DNA of 64,000 nucleotides from Ursus arctos (lineage: Eukaryota; Chordata; Mammalia; Carnivora; Ursidae). The stretch is from NCBI RefSeq assembly GCF_023065955.2, contig NW_026622963.1:12779001-12843000 (forward strand). The letters are read 5' to 3'. The notes under the pieces were generated by a model. It ran no database searches, had not been told where the DNA came from, and saw nothing but the letters and a program-made list of their open reading frames with translations. Positions 1-10,227 of this stretch are shown here, in pieces. Within the stretch, counting starts at the first letter, position 1, and each line of letters opens with the position of its first letter. Position numbers and translations under genes: made by a program.

Positions 1-440
1 TGACCATCTTTACCTGTGTTATGCATCCCCCAGTCCCTGCCTCTGGCAACTACCCACCTGTTGTGCTATTTCTTTGAACTCGTTTTTTTTGTTTGTTTGT
101 TTGCTTTTTTAGATTCTACACATAAGTGAGATTGTATGGTATTTGTCATGGTTTATTTCACTCAGCATAATGCCCTCAAGATCCATCCATGTTGGTGAAA
201 TGACAGCATTGCCTTCTTTTTTATGGCTGAATGACATTCCATCGTATATATGTACCACATCTTTCATCTGTCAGTGGACACTTAGGTGGCTTCTGTGTTT
301 GGCTATTATGAATGATGCAGCAGTGGAGATGGACTGCATGTATCTTTTTGAGTCAGTGATTTTGTTTCCTTTGTTTCCTTCCACTCAGAAGTGGGATTCT
401 TGGATCATCACTTGCAACATTGAAGATAATAGTTGGATTT
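1..440 (-). mobile_element. Old LINE-1 3' fragment, antisense
   Basis: Contains the reverse of the L1 ORF2 C-terminal and 3' UTR signature (CACATAAGTGAGATTGTATGG..., TTCACTCAGCATAATGCCC, TCCATCCATGTTG). It is degraded, with no ORF of note, and is cut by the left window edge. The right end is approximate. Confidence 0.75.
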
Positions 441-2348
441 AAGAATCTCCTGCAGGGATGCTCTGCCAGGAAAATCATCTGAAAACATGTTGACTTTTCT
501 GCCTAGACAAGGTTATCTTAGGCTTTTCTCTAGAAGAGAAAATTTATTAACTTAAATGGTTAACATGAAGGGTCCGAGTTCTTGTCAAGCATTTATGAGG
601 CTGTGTACATGAGGATGAGACTGCCATCCAGCAGGGAGGGTTCTTGGTGATGCAACCTGGGCAGGAAGCATCTAGGTCCACATTTATGGGGACTGAGCTT
701 GAGACAGTCTAGGACGACAGGCCTCTTGTGCATTCCTAGGGGCTGAAAACTAGTGTGTTTCCTTCCTAAGTTTCTTAAGTTTCGAGGCTGTGCGGGTGTT
801 TCAGTGATGGTGGAGAAGAAATGCATGAGCTCAATGAAAGAACTGCTCTCTGCTTTTGTTCCATTGAGACTAAGAGCCAGTTGATGGTTTCACTAGCCTG
901 GACAGATTTTCTGCAGTCCTGGAGTGGGCTAGGAGGTAGCCAGCTATAAGAATTTTGGTTTCCAAAAAGCTAGATCTCCCCTCTGAGTTCCCTCCCATCT
1001 TACAGAGTAGGCGTCTGTGTGGGAAAGCCTCCTGCCCATCCCAAGACCCCTTGGGATACCTGTTCCATGGGAACAGTGGGGTCACAGGGCGTGGAGGAAG
1101 ACAGCAGGCTGATGTGGATACTTTCAGCCTGAACGGCTTGAACAGCAATATCCTTGGTAGAAATTGGGGAGTGAGGTGTAGGTAAGGTGGTAGCCAAGGT
1201 CAGGGTCTTGACCTCAGGCTAGATGCCATTGAGGAGCTCAGAGGGTACCAGGTGGAGTCTGGCCCAGGGCCACAGCCAATCTGAAGCCCCTAAAGGGGTG
1301 CTCCTGGAGGAGGTTGGGCTGCTACCGGGCTGCTCCAGAACCACTGGGGAGCTTTTCAGAATCCCAGTTTGTGCCCAGCTGCACCCAGACAGCTAGATGG
1401 GGATGTGGGAGACCAGGGTCCTTGCTGGATCAGAGGAAGGACAAGGAGAGAAGAAAGGGCACATTCAGGTGGTATGGTGCCTGGTGAAGGTTGACCCTGC
1501 AACTTCTGTGCCTTTTGGTCATAGTCCTGTGGCTTTCTCTGCCCTCGGAGGAGAACTTAGGAAGCTGGCTTAGCACTTGTAGGTAAGGCCAGGGAGAAGC
1601 AGGCCTCATGGCTTTGATCCTCATGAAATGTTCCTGAGGTGTCCACAGCATCTGGCCCTTCAGAGCATGTCACATGATACGGGGCGGGGGGGGGGGCCGT
1701 CAGTCAGGATTTGAGAAGGCTGAGACACCAGCCACAATGATGAACAGTGGTATTCCTCACCAGGTGCTTAACACAGTGCCCAGAGCTCATTGTGATGCTT
1801 GGCTCCTGGATGTGGCCCCCGCCCCGAGCACCAGAGACTGCCACAGTGGGGTATATTCTACTAGAAAAGCTATTCTCAGCTGGACATGTTCTTGTTTTCC
1901 TTTGGTGTCTCTTAAACGTGCGCTGGATTCTATGTGAAAGATGAAGGACCACCACATTCACACGAGGAAACATCCAGTAATTAATTAGTAGACCATGCTG
2001 TCTCTCTGGATCCCAAACCATGGAAGAAAACAACCACCCCACCAAGGACAGTCTGCCCAGTCTGAACATCTGTCAGATGACACTATATCAGGTTTTGTGA
2101 TGCTTACCTATGGGCCTGCATTTGGCCGAGGGGCCGTTTTTAGCATTTCTATTTTCTCAAGGGACCCACATGGGGCCATGAGAGTCGGAGAGCATAGTAC
2201 AGGCGTGTCAGGCTGGGCCTAGGTGTTAGGGAGCTGAGGAAGGGCAGCTGCAGGCTGTGAGGAGGGCCCTTGACTCTACCTCAGGGATTAAGACTTTACT
2301 CTGGAGTACTGGGCCTATTCTGCCTTTTATTTTTTTATTATTATTATT
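441..2348. other. Non-coding stretch, nothing recognised
   Basis: Roughly 1.9 kb of mixed-composition DNA with only short chance frames. There is a 13-nt G-rich tract near 1681-1697. No exon, repeat family or promoter could be supported. Confidence 0.6.
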
Positions 2349-3759
2349 TTTTTTGTAGATTTGTTTTTTTAATAAAAATATTTTTTTATTATATTATGTT
2401 AGTCACCATACAGTACATCCCTAATTTTTGATGTAAAGTTCCATGATTCATTACTTGCGTATAACACCCAGTGCACCATGCAATACGTGCCCTCATTAGA
2501 CTATCCCATTCCCCCACCCCCCTCCCCTCTGAAGCCCTCAATTTGTTTCCCAGAGTCCATAGTCTGTCATGGTTCATTCTCCCTTCTGTTTACCTCCCCT
2601 TTCTTCTTCCCTTTCTTCTACTGATCTTCCTACTTCTTATGTTCTAGAAATGAGTGAAACCATATGATAATTGTCTTTCTCTGCTTGGCTTATTTCGCTT
2701 AGCATTATCTCCTCCAGTCCCGTTCATGTTGCAGCAACTGTTGAGAAATCGTTCTATTTGATGGCTGAGTAATATTCCATTGTATATATGGACCACATCT
2801 TCTTAATCCAGTCATCTGTTGAAGGGCATCTCGTCTCCTTCCACAATTTAGCTATTGTGGACAATGCTGCTATGACATTGGGGTGCATATGGCCCTTCTC
2901 TTCACTACGTCTGTATCTTTGGGGGAAATACCCAGTAGTGCAATGGCTGGATCATAGGGTAGCTCAAATTTTAACTTTTTAAGGGACCTCCACACTGTTT
3001 TCCAGAGTGGCTGTACCAACTTGCATTCCCACCAACAATGTAGGAGGGATCCCCTTTCTCCACATCCTCTCCAGCAATTGTTGTTTCTTGCCTTGTCAAT
3101 TTTTGCCATTCTAACTGGCGTTAAGGTGGTATCTTAGTGTGGTTTTGATTTGAATTTCCCTGATGGCTAATGATTTTGAACATTTTTTCATGTGTCTGTT
3201 AGCCGTTTGTATGTCTTCTTTGGAAAAGTGTCTGTTCATATCTTCTGCCCATTTTATGATTTGTTTATTTGTTTCTTGTCTATTGACTTTGAGAAGTTCT
3301 TTGTAGACCTTGGATACCAGTCTTTTATCTGTAGTGTCATTTGCAGATATCTTCTCCCATTCCGGGGGCTGCCTCTTACTTTTTTTGACTGTTTCCTTGG
3401 CTGTGCAGAAGCTTTTTATCTTAACGAAGTCCCACAAGTTCGTTTTCCTTTGTTTCTCTTGCCTTTGGAGATGTTTCATGAAAAAAGTTGCTGTGGCCGA
3501 TGTCAAAGAGGTTGCTGCCTAGTTCTCCTCTAGGATTTTGATGGATTCCTGTCTCACATCGAGGTCTTTCATCCATTTGGAGTTTATCTTTGTGTATGGC
3601 GTGAGAGAGTGGTCCAGTTTCATTCTTTTGCATGTAGCTGTCAAATTTTCCCAACAACATTTATTGAAGAGACTCTTTTTTCCACTGGATGTTTTTTCCT
3701 GCTTTGTCGAAGATTAGTTGCCCAAAGAGCCGAGGGTCCATTTCTGGGTTCTCTATTCT

Positions 3760-3965
3760 TTTTTTTTTTTTTTTAAGACTTTATTTATTCATTCGACAGA
3801 GATAGAGACAGCCAGCAAGAGAGGGAACACAAGCAGGGAGAGTGGTAGAGGAAGAAGCAGGCTCATAGCGGAAGAGCCTGATGTGGGGCTCGATCCCATA
3901 ACTCTGGGATCACGCCGTGAGCCGAAGGCAGACGCTTAACCGCTGTGACACCCAGGCGCCCCTGA
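3760..3965 (-). mobile_element. Carnivore tRNA-Lys SINE, antisense, inside L1
   Basis: Poly-T head, then AAGACTTTATTTATTCATTCGACAG and an end CACCCAGGCGCCCC. Target duplication GTTCTCTATTCT at 3748-3759 and 3966-3977. It inserted into the L1 ORF2 region and is therefore younger than the L1. Confidence 0.95.
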
Positions 3966-6429
3966 GTTCTCTATTCTGTTCCATTGGTCTGTGTGTCTGT
4001 TTTTGTGCCAGTACCATGCTGTCCTTGTGATCAAAGCTTTGTAGTACAGCTTGAAATCCGGCATTGTGATGCCCCCAGCTTTGTTTTTCCTTTTCAACAA
4101 TTCCTTGGCAATTTGGGGCCTTTTCTGGTTCCACACAAATTTAAAGGCTGTTTGTTCCAGTTCTTTGAAAAATGTCATTGGTATTTTGATCAGGATGGCA
4201 TTGAAAGTGTAGATTGCTCTGGGTAGCATAGACATTTTAACTATGTTAATTCTTCCGATCTATGAGCATGGTATATTTTTCCATCTTTTTGTGTCTTCTT
4301 CAGTGTCTTTCAAGAGTGATTTGTAGTTTCTAGAATATAGTTCCTTTACATCTCTGGTTAAGTTAATTCCGAGATAACGTATGATTTTTGGTGCTATTGT
4401 AAATGAAGTCGATTCCCTAATTTCTCTTTCTTCAGTCTCATTGTTCATGTACAGAAATACAACTGATTTCTGAGCATTGATTTTGTATCCCGCCACATTA
4501 CTGAACTGCTCTATAACTTCTAGTAGTTTGGGGGTGGATTCTTTTGGGTTTTCCATATAGAGTATCATGTCATCTGCGAAGAGAGACAGTTTGACTTCTT
4601 CTTTGCCGATTTGGATACCTTTTATTCCTTTTTGTTGTCTGATTGCTGTTGCAAGGACTTCTAGTACTATGTTGAACACTAATGGCGAGAATGGGCATCC
4701 TTGTCATGTTCCTGATCTTAAGGGAAAGGCTTCCAACTTCTCCCCATTGAGAATGATATTTGCTATAGGTTTTTCCTACATAATTTTTATGAGATTGAGG
4801 AATGTACCCTCTATCCCTACACTCTGAAGTGTTTTAATCAGGAAAGGATGCTTTATTTTGTCAAATGATTTTTCTGCACCAGTTGAGAGGATCATATGGT
4901 TCTTGACTCTTTTCTTGTTTTTATATCTATCACAGGGATCGATTTGCGAATGTTGAACCACCCTTGCATCCCAGGGATGAATCCCACTTGGTCATGATGG
5001 ATAATCCTTTTAATGTACTGTTGGATCCTACTAGCTAGGATCTTGTTGAGAATTTTGGCATCCATATTCATTAGGGAAATCGGGCTGTAATTCTCCTTTT
5101 TGATGGGGTCTTTGCCTGGTTTGGAGGTCAAGGTAATATTGGCCTCATAGAATGAGTTTGGTAGTTTTCCTTCTGTTTCTATCCTTTGAAACAGCTTCAG
5201 GAGAATATTTCTTCTTTGAATGTTTGGTAGAATTCCCCGGGGAATCCCTCAGGCCCTGGACTCTTGTTTTTGGGGAGGTTTTTGATCACTGCTTCAATCT
5301 CTTCATAATTAATCGCTCTGTTTAAAAAATTAATTTTTTCCTCTTTCAGTCTTGGTGGTTTATAGGTTTCCAGGAAGGCATTCATTTCTTCCAGGTTGTT
5401 TAATTTATTGGCTTAAACTGTTGATAAAAGTTTCTAATGATCCTTCCTATTTCATTGGTGTTGGTTGTAACCTCTCCCTTTTCATTCATAATTTTATTAA
5501 TTTGGGTCCTTTCTCTATTCTTTTGAATAAGTCTGGCCAGTGGTTTATCGATCTTATTTATTCTTTCAAAGAACCAGCTTCTAGTTCTGTTGATCTGCTC
5601 TACTGTGCTCCTGGTTTCTAATTCATTGATCTCTGCTCTAATCATGATCAACTGCTTTCTCGTGCATGGGTTAGGCCTGTTCTTCTGTTCCAGCTCCAGC
5701 TTCTTGAGGTGAGAATATAAAAACTGCATTTTAGATTTTTCTATTCTTTTGCGTGAGTCTTAGATGGCTATGTATTTTCCCCTTAGGACTGCCTTTGCAG
5801 TGTCCCATAGGTTTGGACCGTATTGTTTTCATTCTCATTGGTCTCCATGAATTGTTTAAATTGATTTTTGATTTGCTGGTTTATTGAATCATTCTTGAGC
5901 AGGATGGTTCTTAGTTTCCAAGTGTTTGAGTTTCTTCCAAATTTTTCCTTGTGGTTGAGTTCCAATTTCAAAGCATTGTGGTCTGAGAATATGCAGGGAA
6001 TTATTTCAGTTTTGCTATCGGTTGAGACCTGTTTTGTGACCCAGTGTATGGTCTATCCTGGAGAACGTTCCATGTGTATTCGAAAAGAATGAGTATTCTA
6101 TTGTTCTCAGTGTAGTGTTCTATATATATCTGTGAGGTCCATCTATTCTAGTATGTTATTCAAAGCTCTTGTTTCTTTGTTGATTTTCTGCTTAGGTGTT
6201 CTCTCTATTGCCTATAGTGGAGTGTTGAGGTCCCCTACTATTAACGTATTTTTATCTATATGTCTCTTTATTCTGGTTAAGAGTTGGCTTGTGTATCTAG
6301 CTGCTCCCCTGTTGGGGGCATAGATATTTATAATTGTCATATCCACTTGTTGGATACATCCTTTAAGAATAATATAGTGTTCTTCTGTATCTCTAACTAC
6401 AGTCTTTAGTTTAAAATCTAATCTGTCTG

Positions 6430-6625
6430 GGGCGCCTGGGTAGCGCAGTCGTTAAAGCGTCTGCCTTCGGCTCAGGGCGTGATCCCGGCGTTCCGGGATC
6501 GAGTCCCACATCGGGCTCCTCTGCTAGGAGCCTGCTTCTTCCTCTCTCACTTGCCTGCTGTGTTCCCTCTCTCGCTGGCTCTCTGTCACATAAATAAATA
6601 AAATCTTTAAAAAAAAAAATAAAAT
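6430..6625 (+). mobile_element. Carnivore tRNA-Lys SINE, sense, inside L1 ORF2
   Basis: Head GGGCGCCTGGGTAGCGCAGTCG and an A-rich tail (AAATAAATAAAATCTTTAAA...). Perfect 17-bp duplication AAAATCTAATCTGTCTG at 6413-6429 and 6626-6642. One of three SINEs in the gene's own orientation. Confidence 0.96.
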
Positions 6626-7343
6626 AAAATCTAATCTGTCTGATAGGAGAATTGCTACCCCAGCTTTCTTTTGAGGTCCATTGGCATGAAAAATGGTTTT
6701 CCATCCCTTCACTTTCAGTCTGGATGTATCTTTAGGTTCAAAATGAGTCTCTTGTAGACAGCAAATGGATGGGTCATGTCTTTTTATCCAATCTGCAACC
6801 CTGTGGCGTTTATGGGAGCATTTAGGCCATTCACATTGAGAGTGATTATTGAGAGACATGATTTTAATGATGTCATGTTGTCTGTAATGTCTTTGTTTCT
6901 ATAGATTGTAAATTTCTGTTCTGTATCGCTCTTGGTACTTTTAGTTTTATGGAACCCCCCTTAATATCTCTTGTAGGGCTGGTTTCGTGGTTATGAAATT
7001 GGTCAGTGACTGGCGATTCTGGAAGGTCCTTATCTCTCCATCAATTCTGAATGACAGCCTTGTTGGATAAAGGATCCTTGGCTGTTTTTCTCTGAAAGAG
7101 CTTTAAAAATGCCACCCCCCCAACCCTTTCTCTCATTTCAGGGCTGTGTAGACAGGTCTGACATAATTCTGACATTTTTGCCTCTGTACATGAGAAATTT
7201 TTTCACCCTGGCCGCTTTCAATACTGTATCCTTGGATCTAATATTTGCGAAATGCACTATGACGTGATGTGGCGTAGGTTTGTCGTGGTTGAACTTGGGA
7301 GTGGTCCACTCTGTCTCTTGGACACAAATGCTTGTTTCCTTTG

Positions 7344-7745
7344 CTAGATTAGGGAAGTTTTCACTACAATTTGTTCAAATATCTCTTCTAGACCTCTCTC
7401 TTTCTCCACTCCCTCGGGGATGCCGATGATTCTAACATTGGAATGTTTCACTGAGTCAGTAATCTCCTGTACCCTACATTCTTGAGATTGAATTTTTTTG
7501 AGCCAAGTTTCTGTTTTAACTTCCTCTTCTACCATCCCATCCTCCAATTCACTAATTCGTTCTGCCTCATTCACCCTGGCCGTCAGAGCATCTAGTGTTG
7601 ACTGAATTTGATTCATAGAATTTTTAATTTCTGCCCGATTTGCTCTCATTCCCGCCCTTAGAGATTCTGTATTCTCATTAATATTTTCATTAATACTTTT
7701 TTCAAGTCTACACATCATCTTGACCATTGTTACTCTGAACTCCAT
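7344..7745 (-). pseudogene. LINE-1 ORF1 remnant
   Basis: A 133-codon open stretch on the minus strand (MEFRVTMVKMMCRLEKSINE...). It resembles the coiled-coil (trimerisation) part of L1 ORF1p, an RNA-binding chaperone, and ends in the NVRIIGIPEG motif that opens the RNA-recognition domain. The C-terminal RNA-binding domain is out of frame downstream, so the gene is broken. Confidence 0.8.
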
Positions 7746-7759
7746 TTATGATAATTTGG

Positions 7760-8812
7760 TTATATCTATATCCATCAGTTCTGTACAGAGGCCACAGACT
7801 CATTATCTTTTCTTTGCTGCGGGGGATTTCTCCTTCTCATCATTCATATGAGTAGAGGTTGCGGGGTTGTCCAGAGCTCAAATTATTGATCAGGACCCAG
7901 GCAGTGTGCACTTGTTTTATTGGGACCTTTCGGATGTGGGCTTCTTGATTTTTCAGCCTGCCTTCTGGGGGAGGGGCCTGCCATGCCGATACTCAGGCAA
8001 CCCTGTTTGGGTAGTCTCCCTGTCCCCTGTGAGGGGGGATGGGGTTTGGCACAATGTGAGCTGGTATTTCCAGGCTTTTGTTCTCTGGCAGCTTTCCCTG
8101 GCAGTTTTCTGTGGCTCTTCTGAGAGTCAGAGCAGCAGTGGCCGAATCCTAGTCTCTGTCTCAGAACAGAGAGTTCGCAGTCTGCTCTCCACTGAGCTCT
8201 CTTGGCCTCTTTAACTCTGTTTCTGTTGGTGCTGCTAAAAACCCTGCAGCGTTCTGTTTTGTGCACCCCACAGCCCGTGTCCCAGCCCTCACTTCCAGGG
8301 CCGGCACATCTCTGTCCTTTGTGTTTCTAACACTGCCAGCTGCCCCCCGTTCCCGCGTACACTCCTGAGCTCTCTGTTTCAGTGTGGTTGGAGTGCACTC
8401 CCGAGCTCCCGGTTTCAGTCTAGTTCCAGTGAGCACTCCGGAGCTCCAGTTTTCAGTCTGGTCTCACGCACGTTCCCCGGCTCACGGTCTCAGTCTGCTC
8501 TCTGCGGGTGCTGGTCGGTGAGTCCATCCCGCTCCCCAGTGCAGGTGGCTACCGCTTCCCGGCGCCCGTGCGCGGCAGCTCCCTCCCCCTTCCGTTTATC
8601 TTCCCATATCTGGGCGCAGTTTCATGGCTCCCTGCTTCATACCTGAATACTAAGTGCTGGAGATGTTCATTTGTAGAGATCCAGATGTATCTTCCTGCGT
8701 CTCAGGCTGATTCCGTGGATGTTCAGGGTGGTCTGGTACCTATCCAGCTCGACTCAGGGGACCAGCTGAAAAAGGGCACCCCTACTCCTCCGCCATCTTA
8801 ACTCCTCCCTCC
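7760..8812 (-). promoter_or_regulatory. LINE-1 5' UTR (internal promoter region)
   Basis: About 1 kb between the target-site duplication and ORF1 of the antisense L1. It is GC-richer than its surroundings, with CpG clusters (CGGCGCCCGTGCGCGGCAGC near 8560-8579). L1 5' UTRs carry a sense promoter, which here would fire leftwards. In some mammals they also have an antisense promoter, which here would fire rightwards towards the CYFIP1 coding exons. Activity is inferred. Confidence 0.55.
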
Positions 8813-8826
8813 TTTTTTGTAGATTT

Positions 8827-8915
8827 CTCTGCTAAATGAGTTGCTCCCAAGCAGAGTCCAGAAGCTCAGGCACCTAAGTTCCTTAGGACAGAAAATCCAT
8901 TCTGCCTTTTATTGA
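8827..8915. repeat. Possible remnant of an older SINE split by the L1
   Basis: ATTCTGCCTTTTATT occurs at 2318-2332, left of the L1, and again at about 8899-8913, right of it. Between the copies, with the L1 removed, are a T-rich tract and a tail ending GCTCAGGCACC, reminiscent of the reversed SINE end. This suggests the L1 landed in the poly-T of an older antisense SINE-like insertion. Weak similarity only. Confidence 0.35.
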
Positions 8916-9614
8916 TTGATTATTTTAGCATCAGAGTGGTTTCTTCATACAAATCTCAGGAGACGTACCAGTATATAGCTAAAAGCGGGGCTTCTTTCCT
9001 TTGGTTTCATAGAACATGGTTGGAAAGGCACCGCTGAAGTTAGCAGTAGCCAGTGCAAATGTGAGCAGAAGACTAACATGGTCAGAGTTGTACTTTGCAC
9101 AGGGAAAAGAAGTGACAAAGGCGAGTGACAGCCATGAGTGCAGTTTTGGAGTGCTCCAGACTAGAGAGGGCCTGGTTCAACAGAGTGGGACAGTAGCAGG
9201 AAATTGCAGAGGGGGACAGGGTGCTCAGGAAACTGACAGACAGCTCTTGTCTTGTGAAGACCCCGTGGCACTGGAGACCAGTGTCCTGGAGGGGGAGCCC
9301 AGAGATAACAAGATTTCCAAATGGACGCCATCTCACACTTCACCGTGTGTTTGATTTTGTTTCTCCGTCAATGCATCATTTCTTTTGATGTGATTGTAAA
9401 AGAGACTAGTGTTGCTTTGAGAATGAATTTGAAGTTTTTGTGCATTAAAACAATTGAGTTTCTTCAGCACTCAGGCTTGGCTAGAAAATGATGTTTGGTT
9501 TTTAATTAGGAACTTTTTGCCTGGTGATCACAGCAGTCCCATCCCCACCCTTCCATCTCCCCTCTTAATCTGGAGAAATAAGTTGGAGTCCATGCTAGTT
9601 GGTGATACGGAAAA
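8916..9614. other. Non-coding stretch, nothing recognised
   Basis: About 0.7 kb between L1 insertions. It has short frames on both strands with no recognisable product. Confidence 0.55.
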
Positions 9615-9627
9615 GCACATTGTTTTA

Positions 9628-10214
9628 TTTTTAATTTTTAATTTTTTTCTTTCCATGTTTTTATTTAAATTCCAGTTAACATATTGTGTACATTTAATTT
9701 CAGGTGTACAATTCAGTGATTCAGAACTTACATACATCACCTGGTGCTCATCACAAGTGGGTTCCTTAATCCCCATCACCTGTTTAACTCATCCACCCAC
9801 CCACCTCCCCTCTAGCCACTCTGAGTTTGTTCTTTATACTTAAGAGACTGTTTCTTGGTTTGCCTCCCCCACCCACCCCGTGTGTGTTTGTTTCATTTCC
9901 TAAATTCCACTTATGAATGAAATCATATGGTATTTGTCTTTCTCTGACTGACTTGTTTCACTTAGCATAATACCCTCTAGCTCCATCCACATGTCATTGC
10001 AAATGGCAAATTTTCATTCTCTTTTGTGGTTGAATAATATTCCATTATATGCGTATGTGACACACACACACACTTCTTTATGCATTCATCAGTCAGTGGA
10101 CATTTGGGCTTTTTCCATAATTTGGCTATTGTAGACAATGCTGCTGTAAACATAGGGGCTCATGTATTCCTTCAAATTAGTATTTTTGTATCCTTTGGGT
10201 AAATACCTAGTAAG
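9628..10214 (-). mobile_element. 5'-truncated LINE-1, antisense
   Basis: L1 3' end in reverse (TCAGGTGTACAATTCAGTGATT..., CATCACCTGGTGCTCATCAC, TTTCACTTAGCATAAT, GGGTAAATACCTAGTAA). The target duplication GCACATTGTTTTA flanks it at 9615-9627 and 10215-10227. Contains a short CA run (10062-10073). Confidence 0.9.
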
Positions 10215-10227
10215 GCACATTGTTTTA

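Larger units (their letters stand above)
2870..6859 (-). pseudogene. LINE-1 ORF2 remnant (endonuclease-reverse transcriptase)
   Basis: Pieces in different minus-strand frames: the endonuclease start at 6524-6859 (HRVADWIKRHDPSICCLQET), linker pieces at 5197-5971, reverse transcriptase at 4260-5131, including the catalytic FADD motif ([14 protein letters not shown]), and the C-terminal cysteine-rich end at 2870-3506 ([18 protein letters not shown]). There are multiple frameshifts, and two SINEs interrupt it. It codes for no intact protein. Confidence 0.88.
2363..8812 (-). mobile_element. Near-full-length LINE-1, antisense, flanked by 14-bp target-site duplications
   Basis: Perfect duplications TTTTTTGTAGATTT occur at 2349-2362 and 8813-8826. 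On the minus strand the element runs from a 5' end (GGAGGGAGGAGTTAAGATGGCGG in pieces around 8790-8812) through a GC-rich 5' UTR, ORF1 and ORF2 to an A-rich tail at about 2363-2400. It is 6,450 bp including two later SINE insertions (3760-3965 and 6430-6625), so the L1 itself is about 6.0 kb. Both ORFs are broken by several frameshifts, so it is not autonomous. The clean duplications and full 5' end argue for a carnivore-specific, moderately young copy. Confidence 0.93.

Noticed and set aside
6430..6500. tRNA gene
   Set aside because: The tRNA-Lys-like head belongs to a SINE with a poly-A tail and target duplications; it is not a functional tRNA gene.
8500..8800. CpG-rich segment as the CYFIP1 promoter
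   Set aside because: It lies inside the LINE-1 5' UTR bounded by target duplications, and the reading matches an L1 5' end, not a host CpG island.
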